From: Amycolatopsis acididurans
Lineage (GTDB): Bacteria; Actinomycetota; Actinomycetes; Mycobacteriales; Pseudonocardiaceae
Length of the DNA: 44,329 bases
Assembly (NCBI RefSeq): GCF_012328925.1
Contig: NZ_JAAXLS010000053.1
Coordinates: forward strand, 1 to 44,329
Direction of reading: 5' to 3'
The notes beneath the pieces were generated by a model. The model was not told the origin of the DNA and ran no database searches. It saw only the letters and a program-made list of their open reading frames with translations. Below are positions 6,674-19,930 of this stretch, piece by piece; position 1 is the first letter of the stretch; each line of letters starts with the position of its first letter. A program made the position numbers and the translations under genes.

Positions 6674-7147
6674 ATGACCGCCATGAGCGTCGATCCATCC
6701 GTGGTATCCGAGGGCCTCCAGCGCCTGGACTATCGTGGCGTGTTCGGCTGGCCGGTGCGCTGGCACAACGGTGGCCTGACACTGCCGATCGGCGCCGGCA
6801 TCGGCGCGGTCGCGATTCCCAAGGGCATGGCCGAGCCGGTCATCGAAAACGTCGCGCGCCAGGGCTGCTCCGGCCCCGCCCTGAGCGTGCCCACCAAACA
6901 GGGCATGGTCGTGATCCTGCTGGTCGAGGCCGACGCGCTGGCCGCACTGGACGAACCCCTCCCCGAGGGCGTCAAGGTGCTCACCGCGGGCACCTCGATC
7001 CCGCTGCCCAACGACCGCCGCCCCGACGACCTCGCCCGCTGGCTCGTCGCGCCCGACGAGTACCAGCGCTGGCTGCCCAGCCAGAGCGCGGTGCTGGCGA
7101 CCATCCGCGCGGTGTTCCGCTCGCGCCGGCACGTCGCGGCGCGCTGA
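6674..7147 (+). CDS. Small protein resembling a Prim-Pol (bifunctional primase/polymerase N-terminal) domain; function unknown
   Basis: The 157-residue soluble protein starts at the ATG at 6674, preceded by GAAGGGG. The layout (RGVFGWPVRW near the N-terminus, a central CSGPALSVPT, VILLVEADAL, then GTSIPLPNDR and RWLVAP) recalls stand-alone actinobacterial proteins annotated as bifunctional DNA primase/polymerase N-terminal domain, where a late LPPS...W.V.P stretch is typical. No catalytic acidic pair could be identified, so polymerase activity is doubtful and a ligand-binding or regulatory role is possible. It is divergent from tetR, with the TetR-like operator inside its promoter, so it is probably a TetR target. 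Single-gene transcript ended by the hairpin at 7150-7180. Confidence 0.55.
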   Translation: MTAMSVDPSVVSEGLQRLDYRGVFGWPVRWHNGGLTLPIGAGIGAVAIPKGMAEPVIENVARQGCSGPALSVPTKQGMVVILLVEADALAALDEPLPEGVKVLTAGTSIPLPNDRRPDDLARWLVAPDEYQRWLPSQSAVLATIRAVFRSRRHVAAR

Positions 7148-7149
7148 AC

Positions 7150-7180
7150 GGTCCCGGCACCCGCCGTGGGCACCGGGACC
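7150..7180. terminator. Bidirectional terminator hairpin
   Basis: GGTCCCGG (7150-7157) pairs with CCGGGACC (7173-7180), with further partial pairing inside. It lies between two convergent stops (7147 and 7191), so it can serve both transcripts. There is no U-tract, as is usual in high-GC actinobacteria. Confidence 0.6.
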
Positions 7181-7190
7181 GTCCCACGGG

Positions 7191-9074
7191 TCACCGGCGC
7201 GTGGTGAGCCCGTAGCCGTAGGGGAACAAGGGGTCGTAGTTCCGGTCGCCGATGTTGATCGGCTCCTGCGCCTCGGAACGCGGCCAGCTCACCGACAGCT
7301 TGCCGGTGAACGGTTTCTTGCCGAACAGCACATCGGCCACGCCCGCGCCCTCGCTGCCGGGCAGCCAGGACATCACGAACGCGTCCATCTTGGACAGTTC
7401 ATCGGTCACGATTTGCGGGCGCCCGGCCACATCGAGCACGACACACGGCTTGATCGCGCCGCACACCTTGTCGATGTTGGCCCGGTCCGCGGGCGAGATG
7501 TCGAGCGTGTGCCCGTTGCCGACGTCACCGACGCCCTCCGCGTACGGGGTCTCGCCGATCACCACGACGCCGACATCGGAGCCGGCCGTCGGAGCCGACG
7601 CGTCCGCGCTGTAGGTGACGTTCTTCGCGGCCTGCTGGATCCCCTGCAGGATCGTGGTTCCGGGGAAGCTGGTGTTGCCGGACTGCCCCTGCCAGGTCAC
7701 TGTCCAGCCGCCGGCCTGGTTGCCCAGATCGTTGGCGTTGACCCCGGCCACGTAGATCTTCTGCGACGGCTTGAGCGGCAGCGCCCCCTGGTTCTTGAGC
7801 AGCACCTGCGACTCCGCGACCGCCTGCCGGGCCACCGCACGGTGCTGCACCGAGCCGATCGTCTTGATGTTCGAGCGGTCGGTGTAGGGGTGCTCGAACA
7901 GCCCCAGTTCGAACTTCGCCTTCAGGATCCGGCTCACCGCGTCGTCGATGCGCGCCATCGGCACCCGGCCCGCCTGCACCTCGGAGATCAGCGTCTGCAC
8001 GAACTGCGGGGCGCTGTAGGGCTCCATGAACATGTCGATCCCCGCGTTGACGGCGGTGCGGACCTGTGTCGCGTAGTCGCCGGGCAGCTGGTGGATGGCC
8101 TCCCAGTCGCTGATCAGGACACCGTCGAAGCCGATCTTCTGCTTCAGCACGTCCGTCAGCAGTTCCTTGTTCGCGCTCATCTTCACCGGCACACTGCCCG
8201 GCCGGTCGGTCCACTGCACGCTGGAGAACGAGGGCATGATGCTGCCGACGTCGCGTTGTTTCACCGCGGTCACGTACGGAGCGAGATCGACCTGCTGGAA
8301 ATGCTGCCAGTCGGTGATCGTCACGCCCTGGTCGATGGTGTAGGTGCCATTCGTGGACGTGCCGTAGGTCGTGTCGCCGTCTCCGGCGTAGTGCTTGGCC
8401 GTGGCCAGCACGCGATCGCTGTCGGCCAGGTCCTTGCCGCCGTCGCCCTGGAAGCCCTCGATCGCGGTGGTCATCTGCTGCACCAGCGCCGGATCCTCGC
8501 CGAAACTCTCGTACGTGCGGCCCCAGCGGTCGTCACGCGCGACGCACACGCACGGCGCGAACACCCACTGCGGACCGGTCGCACGCGTCTCGGTGGCGGT
8601 GATGTGCTCGATGGTCTCGACCAGTTGCGGATCACGCGTGGCGCCGAGGCCGATGTTGTGCGGGAAGATCGTCGCCCCGACGAGGTTTCCGTGCCCGTGG
8701 ACGGAGTCGACGCCGTAGAGCAGCGGAATGTGCAGCCGTGTCGCGAGCGCGTGTGACTGGTATGAGTCGACCATATCGGCCCAGGCCGCCGGGGTGTTCT
8801 CGGCGGGTGTGGAACCGCCACCGGACAGCACCGAACCGAGCGCCAGCGAGGTGATCTGGCCCTGGTCGGAATCGATCGCGCCGCGCTCGGCCTGTGTCAT
8901 CTGGCCGACCTTCTCGGCCAGCGTCATCCGGCCCAGCAGATCCGAAACCCGTTGCGCCACAGGACGTTCGGCGTCGAGATACGCCGGGGTTGCCGCGGCG
9001 ACGGCCTGCGTGGCCGGCACCGTACTCGCGGTCAGCGCCAGCACGGCCAGCACCATCCATCTTTTCTTTCTCAC
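7191..9074 (-). CDS. Secreted glycoside hydrolase family 3 beta-glucan glucohydrolase / beta-glucosidase
   Basis: The 627-residue enzyme starts at the GTG at 9074, with GGAGG six bases upstream. A signal peptide (VRKKRWMVLAVLALTAS, cleavage after AVAA) exports it. The N-terminal TIM barrel has KHYAGDG and the nucleophile Asp in VLISDWEAIHQL. The second alpha/beta sandwich has VVVIGETPYAEGVGD, matching the acid/base-bearing GE.PYAE loop of plant-type exo-1,3/1,4-beta-glucanases, so it should remove glucose from the non-reducing ends of beta-glucans. There is no PA14 or fibronectin domain. It is monocistronic, convergent with the 6674 gene. No clear CebR operator was seen upstream. Confidence 0.9.
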   Translation of the reverse strand: MRKKRWMVLAVLALTASTVPATQAVAAATPAYLDAERPVAQRVSDLLGRMTLAEKVGQMTQAERGAIDSDQGQITSLALGSVLSGGGSTPAENTPAAWADMVDSYQSHALATRLHIPLLYGVDSVHGHGNLVGATIFPHNIGLGATRDPQLVETIEHITATETRATGPQWVFAPCVCVARDDRWGRTYESFGEDPALVQQMTTAIEGFQGDGGKDLADSDRVLATAKHYAGDGDTTYGTSTNGTYTIDQGVTITDWQHFQQVDLAPYVTAVKQRDVGSIMPSFSSVQWTDRPGSVPVKMSANKELLTDVLKQKIGFDGVLISDWEAIHQLPGDYATQVRTAVNAGIDMFMEPYSAPQFVQTLISEVQAGRVPMARIDDAVSRILKAKFELGLFEHPYTDRSNIKTIGSVQHRAVARQAVAESQVLLKNQGALPLKPSQKIYVAGVNANDLGNQAGGWTVTWQGQSGNTSFPGTTILQGIQQAAKNVTYSADASAPTAGSDVGVVVIGETPYAEGVGDVGNGHTLDISPADRANIDKVCGAIKPCVVLDVAGRPQIVTDELSKMDAFVMSWLPGSEGAGVADVLFGKKPFTGKLSVSWPRSEAQEPINIGDRNYDPLFPYGYGLTTRR

Positions 9075-9389
9075 ACGATCCTCCTTGATCGCACACGCGC
9101 ATGACAAAGAAACGCCGCATCAGCGGGAAAATGCGGACAGCGATGCGATTCGCGTGTCCACGCACGCGAACCGAAAGCGAAAAAGGGAATCCCGGCCAGC
9201 CCCAGTAACGGAACGAGATTCCCTCCACGCTCTCCGTCGAGCCTATGTTGCGGATCACAACTTATTCCACAACCGGCACCGAGGGAAGCGGCCAAACGGC
9301 GGACTGGCACGCCGTTCGCGGACACCGCGAGGAATCTGTCAGCTTTTCCGGCCGCGATCCGTCATTGTGGTGACGGACCGGGAGGACAT
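9075..9389. other. Divergent intergenic region between the GH3 gene and the ECF sigma gene
   Basis: No coding sequence is convincing here. The right end (9337-9363) holds a candidate ECF-type promoter for the sigma gene. The GH3 side has a long leader with GGAGG at 9080-9084 and repeated TTGTG/CACAA blocks near 9250-9280 that could be regulatory, but no clear -35/-10 pair was found for it. Confidence 0.4.
9337..9363 (+). promoter_or_regulatory. Candidate ECF41-type promoter of the sigma factor gene
   Basis: TGTCAGC (9337-9343) is followed by exactly 16 bases and then CGTC (9360-9363), 27 bp before the GTG start. ECF41 sigma factors recognise a TGTCACA-like -35 and a CGTC -10 at this spacing, so the gene may be autoregulated. 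The -35 differs from that consensus at its last two bases. Confidence 0.5.
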
Positions 9390-10280
9390 GTGAACGACAA
9401 CGACTGGCTCGCGGAGCGGTTCGAGGCCCACCGCGGGCACCTGCGGGCGGTGGCCTACCGCATGCTCGGCTCGCTGAGCGAAGCCGAGGACGCCGTGCAG
9501 GAGGCCTGGCTGAAGCTCAGCCGCAGCGACACCGGCGCGGTGGAGAACCTGGGCGGCTGGCTGACCACGGTGGTGGGACGCGTGTGCCTGGACATGCTGC
9601 GCGCGCGCAAGGCCAAGCGCGAGGACATGCTGGACGAGCGGGTGCCGGACCCGATCATCAGCGAGGAGGACGGTCTCGACCCGGAGCACGAGGCGCTGCT
9701 GGCCGACTCGGTCGGACTGGCGCTGCTGGTGGTGCTGGAGACGCTGAACCCGGCCGAGCGGCTCGCGTTCGTGCTGCACGACATGTTCGCGGTGCCCTTC
9801 GAGGAGATCGCCCCGATCGTGGACCGCACGCCCGCCGCGGCGATGCAGTTGGCGAGCCGGGCCCGGCGCCGTGTCCGTGGTTCGGCGCCGGTGCCCGACC
9901 CGGACCTTGCGCGCCAGCGCACGGCCGTCGATGCGTTCCTCGCCGCCGCGCGGGACGGCGACTTCGACGCGCTCGTCGCGGTGCTGGACCCCGACGTGGT
10001 GCTGCGTGTCCAGCAGCCCGGCGGCTCGAGGCTGCTGCGGGGCGCGAGCCCGGTCGCGAACTCGGCGATCATGTTCAACCGGGCGGCCGACGTGAGTGCG
10101 TCGGTCCGGGCACTGGTCAACGGCGCGGCCGGAGTGGTGGCCTTCCAGGACGGGAAACCGGTGTCGGTGCTCGGGTTCACCGTCGCGGGCGGCCGGATCG
10201 TGGAGATCGACATCATCGCCGACCCGGACCGGCTGGACCGCCTGGACCTGGTGGTCAGCGACCCTGGCTCACCGGGGTGA
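9390..10280 (+). CDS. ECF sigma factor of the ECF41 (SigJ-like) group with SnoaL-like C-terminal domain
   Basis: The 296-residue protein starts at the GTG at 9390 after GGGAGG. Region 2 is at residues 5-75 (AYRMLGSLSEAEDAVQEAWLK) and region 4 at about 115-165 (LNPAERLAFVLHDMF, FEEIAPIVDRTPAAAMQLASRARRRV). A SnoaL-like domain of about 110 residues follows, as in ECF41 sigma factors where it regulates activity in cis instead of an anti-sigma factor. Its expected signatures are partly conserved: PGGSR in place of DGGGR and ADPDRL in place of NPDKL. ECF41 genes usually neighbour a carboxymuconolactone decarboxylase, oxidoreductase or epimerase target; none is adjacent here. It overlaps the convergent membrane protein gene by 26 bp. 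Confidence 0.92.
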   Translation: MNDNDWLAERFEAHRGHLRAVAYRMLGSLSEAEDAVQEAWLKLSRSDTGAVENLGGWLTTVVGRVCLDMLRARKAKREDMLDERVPDPIISEEDGLDPEHEALLADSVGLALLVVLETLNPAERLAFVLHDMFAVPFEEIAPIVDRTPAAAMQLASRARRRVRGSAPVPDPDLARQRTAVDAFLAAARDGDFDALVAVLDPDVVLRVQQPGGSRLLRGASPVANSAIMFNRAADVSASVRALVNGAAGVVAFQDGKPVSVLGFTVAGGRIVEIDIIADPDRLDRLDLVVSDPGSPG

Positions 10281-10896
10281 GCTGCCTGAGCCGGCCGATC
10301 ATCGCGGGCAGCACCATGTGCCGGGTGAGAGCGGTCGCGATCAGGATCGTCGCGATCATCAGCACCGGGCCCAGCCACACCATCGTGTCGACGGGCAGCG
10401 TGAACACGCAGATCCCGCGCACGGCGCATTCCGCGAACAGCAGCGCGCCCCACACCAGGGAGAAGACCAGTTCGGCGCGGCGGAACGGCGCGGACGTCTC
10501 ACGCAGGCGCGTCCACGCCGCCGGCACGGCCGGATGGTTCTTGGCCAGCGCCGAGCGCACGACGCCGCTGAGCAGCGGGCGCCCGGCCACCGCGGTGACG
10601 AGCACGGTGAGGCCGATGGTGGCGGTGACCGCGCTTTCCTTCAGCAGGATCAGCCGGGGATCGTCGGTGAGCAGGCCCAGCGTGATGCCGGCGGCGTTCG
10701 CGACCAGCATCATGATCGCCAGCGGATGCGGCTTCCGGTCCCGGATCAGGCCCCGGGCCGCGCTCGCCGCGGGCACCAGACTGCTGAGGGCGAGCGCCGC
10801 CACCTCGCCCATGCCGAAAACCTTGGTCAACACGTAGTAGGCGGCCAGCGGCACACCGACGTCCACGAGTACCTGCCGCAGCCCGTCCCTGTTCAT
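10255..10896 (-). CDS. VC0807-family integral membrane protein
   Basis: The 213-residue protein starts MNRDGLRQ at 10896, before which the DNA reads GGGGGAGC. It has about six hydrophobic segments and the family layout: YYVLTKVFG in the first helix, SSLVPAASAARGLIRDRKPHPLA, then GLLTDDPRLILLKESA and a central LVTAVAGRPLL. Members are related to intracellular septation protein A, but the function is unknown. Its 3' end overlaps the sigma factor's 3' end. It lies 124 bp from the stop of the carboxylase gene, in the same direction. Confidence 0.75.
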   Translation of the reverse strand: MNRDGLRQVLVDVGVPLAAYYVLTKVFGMGEVAALALSSLVPAASAARGLIRDRKPHPLAIMMLVANAAGITLGLLTDDPRLILLKESAVTATIGLTVLVTAVAGRPLLSGVVRSALAKNHPAVPAAWTRLRETSAPFRRAELVFSLVWGALLFAECAVRGICVFTLPVDTMVWLGPVLMIATILIATALTRHMVLPAMIGRLRQLTPVSQGR

Positions 10897-10967
10897 GCGC
10901 TCCCCCGTCCGGGTCCGTTTCCTTCGACGAACCCAGCTTGGCCGCCGGAAGCGGCCGGAACGCATGC

Positions 10968-10996
10968 CGGATGTCCGGTCCGGGCCATGACATCCG
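10968..10996 (-). terminator. Hairpin downstream of the carboxylase gene
   Basis: CGGATGTC (10968-10975) pairs with GACATCCG (10989-10996), about 25 bp past the carboxylase stop at 11021. A second small hairpin GGCCGC/GCGGCC lies at 10940-10956. Together they could end the long carboxylase transcript before the VC0807 gene. Confidence 0.45.
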
Positions 10997-11020
10997 TCAG
11001 TGCCCGGACCGCACCCGTGT

Positions 11021-16492
<5,472 letters not shown>

Positions 16493-16663
16493 TGACCGAT
16501 CCTCACAAAATCCGGCGACACAAAAGAGGCGACTCTCCTGGCCGCGGATCGTCGCCTGTCCTGCCTCCAGCCTGTCGCATACCCGCGAGTAAAGCTTCGT
16601 CGGGCACGCTACGACCTTGGGCCGTCTGTTTGTGGGGTTCCGCCAAAAACGATGGACCGATTG

Positions 16664-17146
16664 TCAGTCCGGCCGTGCGTCCGGCGTGATGCGGAACACC
16701 GGGTACCGGGCGGCGACCGCTTCGAAGTCGGCCAGGGGTGCGTGGCGGTCCACCGGGATGTGGGCGCGGCCGCCGGGTGCGACGGCGAGGTAGCGGCGCA
16801 GGACCGGGGCCCGCCCGGCCGGTTCGACCTCGACGAGCCGCACCGGCTCGCGGCCGCCGTGCACGAGCGTCGCCCGGCCGTCGGCGGCCCGTAGGTTGCG
16901 CACCCAGTTCGTGTCCTCGCCGAGCATCGCGACGAGGTAGCGCTCACCGTCGAGGTCGGCGGCGACCAGCGGGAACGAGACGGCGCGTCCGGTGCGCCGT
17001 CCCGACACCTCCAGCGTCACCAGCCGGTCCGGGCCCGCCCCTCGCGAGAACTGCCACGCGGTGAGGCGGTTGACCGCGCGCGCCAGCGGGTTGGGCCGCC
17101 CGCCGCGGTACATCCACCGGTTGATCCGGTTCAGGGCTTCGGTCAT
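16664..17146 (-). CDS. Nitroreductase-family deazaflavin-dependent oxidoreductase (DUF385/Ddn-like)
   Basis: The 160-residue protein starts at MTEALNRINRW (17146); an upstream in-frame ATG at 17188 lacks support. It has the split-barrel fold signature of F420-binding Ddn-like proteins: VTLEVSGRRTGRAVSFPLV, LVAMLGEDTNWVRNLRAADGRA and a late GRAPVLRRYLAVAPGGRAHIPV. Family members reduce quinones, nitro compounds or similar substrates with F420H2. The substrate is unknown. It reads leftward, 171 bp upstream of the carboxylase start. Confidence 0.85.
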   Translation of the reverse strand: MTEALNRINRWMYRGGRPNPLARAVNRLTAWQFSRGAGPDRLVTLEVSGRRTGRAVSFPLVAADLDGERYLVAMLGEDTNWVRNLRAADGRATLVHGGREPVRLVEVEPAGRAPVLRRYLAVAPGGRAHIPVDRHAPLADFEAVAARYPVFRITPDARPD

Positions 17147-17228
17147 GGGGCCAGCGTCGGGGCTTGCCGAGGACCGCCGCCAGGGCACAAAGGCCTTCGG
17201 TCCGGCACGTGCTCGCCGGCGAAGGCGT

Positions 17229-18992
17229 TCACCGCTGTCCGTGGCGCAGCACCTTCGCCTCCGCGGTGCCGGCCCATCCGTTGACCCAGCTCGATCCCGG
17301 GACGGATTTCGCCTGTTTCTTCAGTGGTGCCAGTAGTTTCGCCGCCTCGCGGTAGGAGCCGACCGCACCCGCGGTGCAGATGAGGGTCGCGAGCGAGACG
17401 GTCACCGGTGTCGTCCCGGCGCGCCAGGGCACTTCGAGCACGCGGTCGGCGAGCGCGGTGAGCTCGTCGACCCCGCACACGATCAGGAAGTCGTCCCCGC
17501 CGACGTGACTGACGCGCAGCTTCGGCAGGCCGCCCGCCAGTTCCCCGAGTGCCTGGCCGAGCGCGCGGATCAGGTCGTCGCCGACGGCCAGCCCGGCGGT
17601 GTCGTTGACCTGTTTGAACGAGTCGATGTCGAGCCATGCCGCGGCGAACGGCTCGCTGTCGGCCAGCCGCCGTTCGATCTCGCCGGCCACCGCGTCGGTG
17701 CCCGGCAGCCTGGTCAGCGGGTTCACGGTGGCCGCCTGTTCGATCTTGACCGTCGCCATCGCGTGCACGACCTCGGGCACCAGCACCAGCCCCTGGTACC
17801 GCCCCAGATCGTCGACCACGACGAGAGTGTCCTCCCCGGGCGGGTACGCGCCGCGCGCCACGGTGCTGAGCAGTTGCAGCGCGCCGAGATCCGCGGGCAC
17901 GGTCCGAGGTTTGTCCGCCAGCCGCGCGGCCGGGCGGGAGGCGTACAGCGCGTGGCCGTAGGGCCCGGTCACCGCGAGCAGGAACCCGTCGCGTTCGATC
18001 GTCCACTCCGGACGGCCGCGGTCGTCGAGCCCCACCACCGCGCCCGGCATGTGCGGCCGGGTCAGGGCGACCCGCACCTGCTCGCACGTCGCGGTGCCGG
18101 GCAGCGTCACGGCCGGGCGCAGCATGTCCTGCATCCGCGGAACCGCGAACGACGGCGTGGCACCGGATGCCGTGCCGGGCAGCGTGACCCGGCCGGGCCG
18201 GGAGCCGGTGAACAGCCTGCCCTGCACGAGCCGGATCCCCAGCCGCCGCACCGCCGCCAGTTCGCCTTCGGTTTCGACGTCCCCGGCCACGAGCCGCAGA
18301 TCCCGCCGCGCCGCGTACGAGACCAGCGCTTCGAGAAAGGCCACTGTGGACACATCCTCGGCGGCGTGCCGGACGAGCGCGTGGTCGATCTTGGCCAGCT
18401 CCACCGGCGCCCGCGAGAGCGTCGCCCACGACAGGTTCGCCGTGCCGATTCCGTCGAACGCGAGCCGGAAACCCAGTTCCCGGCACCGGCGCATGCCCGA
18501 CAGCAGCGCATCGGCGGTCACGTCCTCGAACGGCGCACCGATTTCCAGCACGATCTCGCGCGGCCTGCGCGCCACCTGGGACAGTGCGTGCCGCAACGGT
18601 TCCAGTGCGTCGGCGGCGGCGACCGTGACCGCCGTCACGTTGATGTGCAACGGAAGCAGCGTGGCGTGCGGTGCCTCGGCGAGCACCGCGCGTACGGCCA
18701 GCTCGACGTCGGCCTCGGCGAGCCGCCCGGCGGCCCTCGCGTCGAGAAGCATTTTGCCGACCGCAACTTCGCCCGGCACAGCGAGTGCTTCCACCGCTAC
18801 AGCTTCACCGGTATGCAGGCTGTACAGCGGCTGGAAGGCGAACTCGAGGTCGGCCGGGAACCACGCCACCAGCGCATGATCTCCCCGAACGACGCCGGGC
18901 TCAAGCTTCCGGACGAGTGCGCTACTGCCCGTGCGAACGCGACCACGGTTCGAGAGTGCGCACCCTTCAGCGGTCCACATTGCGGTGTCCAT
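17229..18992 (-). CDS. Degenerate EAL / central linker / GGDEF signalling protein
   Basis: Up to 587 residues; the true start may be internal (for example the GTG near RTGSS). An EAL-like domain covers about 45-270. It keeps FAFQPLY, VEAL, LEI and LAKID but has DGIG in place of DDFG and AGDVE in place of AEGVE, so phosphodiesterase activity is doubtful. A central CBS-like region covers about 290-425. A GGDEF domain follows, with DSFKQVNDTAGLAVGDDLIRA split around the substrate site and the signature VGGDDF; no RxxD inhibitory site precedes it. It may make c-di-GMP, or bind it through the EAL part. There is no membrane segment. It is divergent from the lysozyme-fold gene at 19157 and ends 82 bp from the oxidoreductase start. 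Confidence 0.85.
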   Translation of the reverse strand: MDTAMWTAEGCALSNRGRVRTGSSALVRKLEPGVVRGDHALVAWFPADLEFAFQPLYSLHTGEAVAVEALAVPGEVAVGKMLLDARAAGRLAEADVELAVRAVLAEAPHATLLPLHINVTAVTVAAADALEPLRHALSQVARRPREIVLEIGAPFEDVTADALLSGMRRCRELGFRLAFDGIGTANLSWATLSRAPVELAKIDHALVRHAAEDVSTVAFLEALVSYAARRDLRLVAGDVETEGELAAVRRLGIRLVQGRLFTGSRPGRVTLPGTASGATPSFAVPRMQDMLRPAVTLPGTATCEQVRVALTRPHMPGAVVGLDDRGRPEWTIERDGFLLAVTGPYGHALYASRPAARLADKPRTVPADLGALQLLSTVARGAYPPGEDTLVVVDDLGRYQGLVLVPEVVHAMATVKIEQAATVNPLTRLPGTDAVAGEIERRLADSEPFAAAWLDIDSFKQVNDTAGLAVGDDLIRALGQALGELAGGLPKLRVSHVGGDDFLIVCGVDELTALADRVLEVPWRAGTTPVTVSLATLICTAGAVGSYREAAKLLAPLKKQAKSVPGSSWVNGWAGTAEAKVLRHGQR

Positions 18993-19156
18993 TGCGGACA
19001 GTACGCCCGGCGTGGCGCCACCGCGGGCGAGATGTCCGGTTTCCGCCGGATCCGGGACCGCGGCTGCCCGCGGAACGGATCGAGGCCGGCGGAAGCCCGT
19101 TTCACACCGGTTATCCGCGCCTTGTGCTGGTATTCATGGAGTCGAAGGAGGGGTAC

Positions 19157-19930
19157 GTGCGCGCGATCCGATGGACTGTGCTGGTGGTCGTGCTCGCGCT
19201 GGCCGCGGGTGTGACGTGGCTGGTGCTGAGCAACCGCAGGCCACCGCCGCCCACCTGCACCGCGGGCACCTTCCGGTTGACCCCGCAGCAGGCGCAGAAC
19301 GCCGCCACGATCGCGGCCGTGGGCGCACGGCTCGGCATGCCCGACCACGCGGTCACGGTGGCGCTGGCGACCGCGTTGCAGGAATCGAAACTGATCAACG
19401 TCACCGGTGGCGACCGCGATTCGGCCGGGTTGTTCCAGCAACGGCCGAGCCAGGGCTGGGGCAGCTATGAGCAGGTCACCGACCCGGTGTACGCCGCGAC
19501 GGCGTTCTTCGACCGCCTGCGGCAGCAAAAGGACTGGACGCAGCTGAGCGTGACCGAGGCGGCGCAGCTCGTGCAGCATTCCGCCGCGCCGGACGCCTAC
19601 GCGCAGTGGGAGCCGGAGGCACGCGCCTTCGCGGCGGCGCTGACCGGCCAGCTGCCCGCGGCCTCGGCGTGTGCGAACCTCGTGCTCGGCGCGCCGACGG
19701 CCGACCTGCGCACCCTCGCGCGGTCCGAACTGGGGACGGTGGAGCTGAGCGGGCGGCACGATCCGGCACGCGGCTGGGCGATCGCGAGCTGGCTCGTCGC
19801 CAACGCGACCCGGTTCGCGGTGGACCAGGTGACCTTCGACGGCCAGACCTGGACCGCGGGCTCGGGCTCGTGGTCACAGACGGGCGCCACCGACGGGACG
19901 TTGAGCTTCCACCAGCGCACCGCCACCTAA
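19157..19930 (+). CDS. Membrane-anchored or secreted lysozyme-like (transglycosylase-fold) protein
   Basis: The 257-residue form starts at the GTG at 19157 behind GGAGGGG; an ATG at 19136 would add seven residues. One N-terminal hydrophobic segment (IRWTVLVVVLALAAGVTWLVL) acts as anchor or signal. Residues 50-170 resemble the goose-lysozyme/SLT fold of actinobacterial proteins: ATALQESKLINVTGGDRDSAGLFQQRPSQGWG in outline, with Glu in LQESKL as the likely catalytic acid, then YAATAFFDRL. The C-terminal 80 residues have no recognised domain. The likely role is cell-wall cleavage. Its TAA stop overlaps the TAG stop of the convergent exporter gene in CTAA. Confidence 0.75.
   Translation: MRAIRWTVLVVVLALAAGVTWLVLSNRRPPPPTCTAGTFRLTPQQAQNAATIAAVGARLGMPDHAVTVALATALQESKLINVTGGDRDSAGLFQQRPSQGWGSYEQVTDPVYAATAFFDRLRQQKDWTQLSVTEAAQLVQHSAAPDAYAQWEPEARAFAAALTGQLPAASACANLVLGAPTADLRTLARSELGTVELSGRHDPARGWAIASWLVANATRFAVDQVTFDGQTWTAGSGSWSQTGATDGTLSFHQRTAT

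Noticed and set aside
9075..9389. CebR-type operator for the beta-glucan hydrolase gene
   Set aside because: No TGGGAGCGCTCCCA-like palindrome is present in the gap.
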